Shown: positions 21,543 through 22,289 of the stretch, piece by piece
Layout of the letters: each line of letters opens with the position of its first letter
Numbering within the stretch: position 1 is the first letter of the stretch
From: an uncultured Methanobrevibacter sp.
GTDB lineage: Archaea; Methanobacteriota; Methanobacteria; Methanobacteriales; Methanobacteriaceae
Assembly: GCF_900316895.1 (NCBI RefSeq)
Contig: NZ_ONER01000042.1
Span: forward strand, 1 to 22,289
Direction: 5' to 3'
DNA: 22,289 nt
Program-made: the position numbers and the translations under genes
Notes under the pieces: generated by a model
What the model was told of the DNA's origin: nothing
Databases searched by the model: none
What the model saw: the letters and a program-made list of their open reading frames with translations, nothing else

Positions 21543-22202
21543 ATGATTTTTATTGACTCCTTTTACATGTTTTTAGGCCAACTGGTAGTTTTTATAGCTA
21601 TTCTGATTGCCATATTATTTATTGTGGTGTTGATTTTAGGATATCTGATAGCCCGTAAAAACCAGATAAAGTTTCCAAGGTTTCTATTATACATTGTCGA
21701 TTTATTATATTCACCTTTCAAGACAATCGCCAGCTTCTTAAAATTGGATGACCATCTGATTGACAACATTGCAATAAAGGTAAGGGACGACCTCAACAGG
21801 GAACGATTCAGACACATTCCTGCTGAAAAGACATTGATCTTTTTACCTCACTGCCTCAGGCACAGGGACTGTCCGGCACCACTTCAAAAGGAAGGCTTGA
21901 ACTGCAGCGAATGCGGATTATGTTCAATCGGAGCAATAAAGAAAAAATCCGAACCGTTAGGCTATAAATTATACATTGTTCCGGGATCAAGCTTCGTTAA
22001 AAAAATAGTAATGGAGAACAAATTCCAGGCTGTTCTCGGCGTTGCCTGTCATGAGGATTTGAACCAGATGATGATGTTATTGTCAGATTTCTGTCCGCAG
22101 GGAGTTCTGCTTGAGAAAACAGGCTGTTATGAAACAAAAGTAAATGTTAAAAAAGTATTTGAAAAAATAGATTCCAAATACCCTAATCAAAATAAGACAT
22201 GA
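21543..22202 (+). CDS. DUF116-family membrane-anchored cysteine-rich protein
   Basis: A 219-residue protein with one N-terminal membrane segment (about 9-37) and a cytoplasmic domain matching DUF116. The family marks are LPHCLRHRDCPAP (C104, C110), GLNCSECGLCSIGAI (C121, C124, C127), YIVPGSSFVKKI near 144-155, LGVACHEDL (C169), and QGVLLEKTGC (C195) after C184. Eight conserved-type cysteines suggest one or more Fe-S or zinc sites, but the biochemical function of DUF116 is not established. The start ATG lacks a strong ribosome binding site and probably depends on coupling with the gene 8 bases upstream. Its last 20 bases overlap a convergent gene on the minus strand. Confidence 0.85.
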   Translation: MIFIDSFYMFLGQLVVFIAILIAILFIVVLILGYLIARKNQIKFPRFLLYIVDLLYSPFKTIASFLKLDDHLIDNIAIKVRDDLNRERFRHIPAEKTLIFLPHCLRHRDCPAPLQKEGLNCSECGLCSIGAIKKKSEPLGYKLYIVPGSSFVKKIVMENKFQAVLGVACHEDLNQMMMLLSDFCPQGVLLEKTGCYETKVNVKKVFEKIDSKYPNQNKT

Positions 22203-22289
22203 ATTCTCTAGATTCGGGAGTTTCACTGAATTCTTTTATAAATTCATTCAAATCCTTAATAAATTCTTCTTTTCTTTTATCCAAATCTT
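22183..22289 (-). CDS. 3' end of an unidentified CDS (5' end outside window)
   Basis: A minus-strand frame open from the right edge ends with TAG at 22183-22185 and gives 34 residues, highly charged and likely helical (KRKEEFIKDLNEFIKEFSE...MSYFD). It overlaps the end of the DUF116 gene by 20 bases in convergent orientation. It is too short to name. Confidence 0.5.
   Translation of the reverse strand, partial: DLDKRKEEFIKDLNEFIKEFSETPESREFMSYFD

Overview
The window looks like chromosomal DNA of a low-GC methanogenic archaeon of the order Methanobacteriales, most likely Methanobrevibacter or a close relative. The evidence is: archaeal information-processing proteins (aIF2-gamma, aIF5B, RNA polymerase subunits Rpo7 and Spt4, eukaryote-type ribosomal proteins, an HMf-type histone, a group II chaperonin, a tRNA-splicing endonuclease); TATA boxes of the TTTATATA type; ribosome binding sites of the GGTGAT/GGAGG type; and a large secreted protein with repeats resembling pseudomurein-binding repeats. 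The genus is an inference.

Layout. Positions 1-119 look like the right-hand end of an IS200/IS605-type (TnpB) element. Next comes a promoter with a near-perfect DtxR-like operator (204-219) that reads leftwards into the element. From 252 to 8711 almost everything is on the minus strand in one dense block. In transcription order it holds rpl7ae, rps28e, rpl24e, ndk, infB (aIF5B), rps6e, eif2g, a PIN-domain protein, rpoE1, spt4, a GTP-dependent dephospho-CoA kinase, rps24e, rps27ae and argH. Stop/start overlaps and short spacers suggest one or a few long translation-centred transcripts. Upstream lie a histone gene with its own promoter (9090-9290), then threonine synthase, a SpoIIM-like membrane protein, tryptophanyl-tRNA synthetase (with a C-terminal four-cysteine motif like that of Fe-S TrpRS), tRNA-splicing endonuclease and an iron-type DtxR regulator whose promoter carries the second copy of the operator.

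The accessory part is 14033-17638. It encodes a 1201-residue secreted protein with a signal peptide, an acidic Ser/Thr/Asp-rich stretch, about five Ig-like repeats, a glycoside-hydrolase-like TIM barrel, two candidate pseudomurein-binding repeats and a C-terminal transglutaminase-like cysteine peptidase domain. It is probably a cell-wall-anchored adhesin or pseudomurein-modifying enzyme. After a gene-poor AT-rich spacer (17639-18053) comes a thermosome subunit gene. Divergent from it on the plus strand are a TPR-like protein, a 51-residue zinc-ribbon protein, an unrecognised 150-residue protein and a DUF116-type membrane-anchored cysteine-rich protein. The 3' end of a further minus-strand gene overlaps the last of these at the right edge.

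No tRNA, rRNA or CRISPR array was seen. Several start codons are non-ATG but have good ribosome binding sites: TTG for argH, rpoE1 and the adhesin; GTG for aIF2-gamma and the dephospho-CoA kinase.
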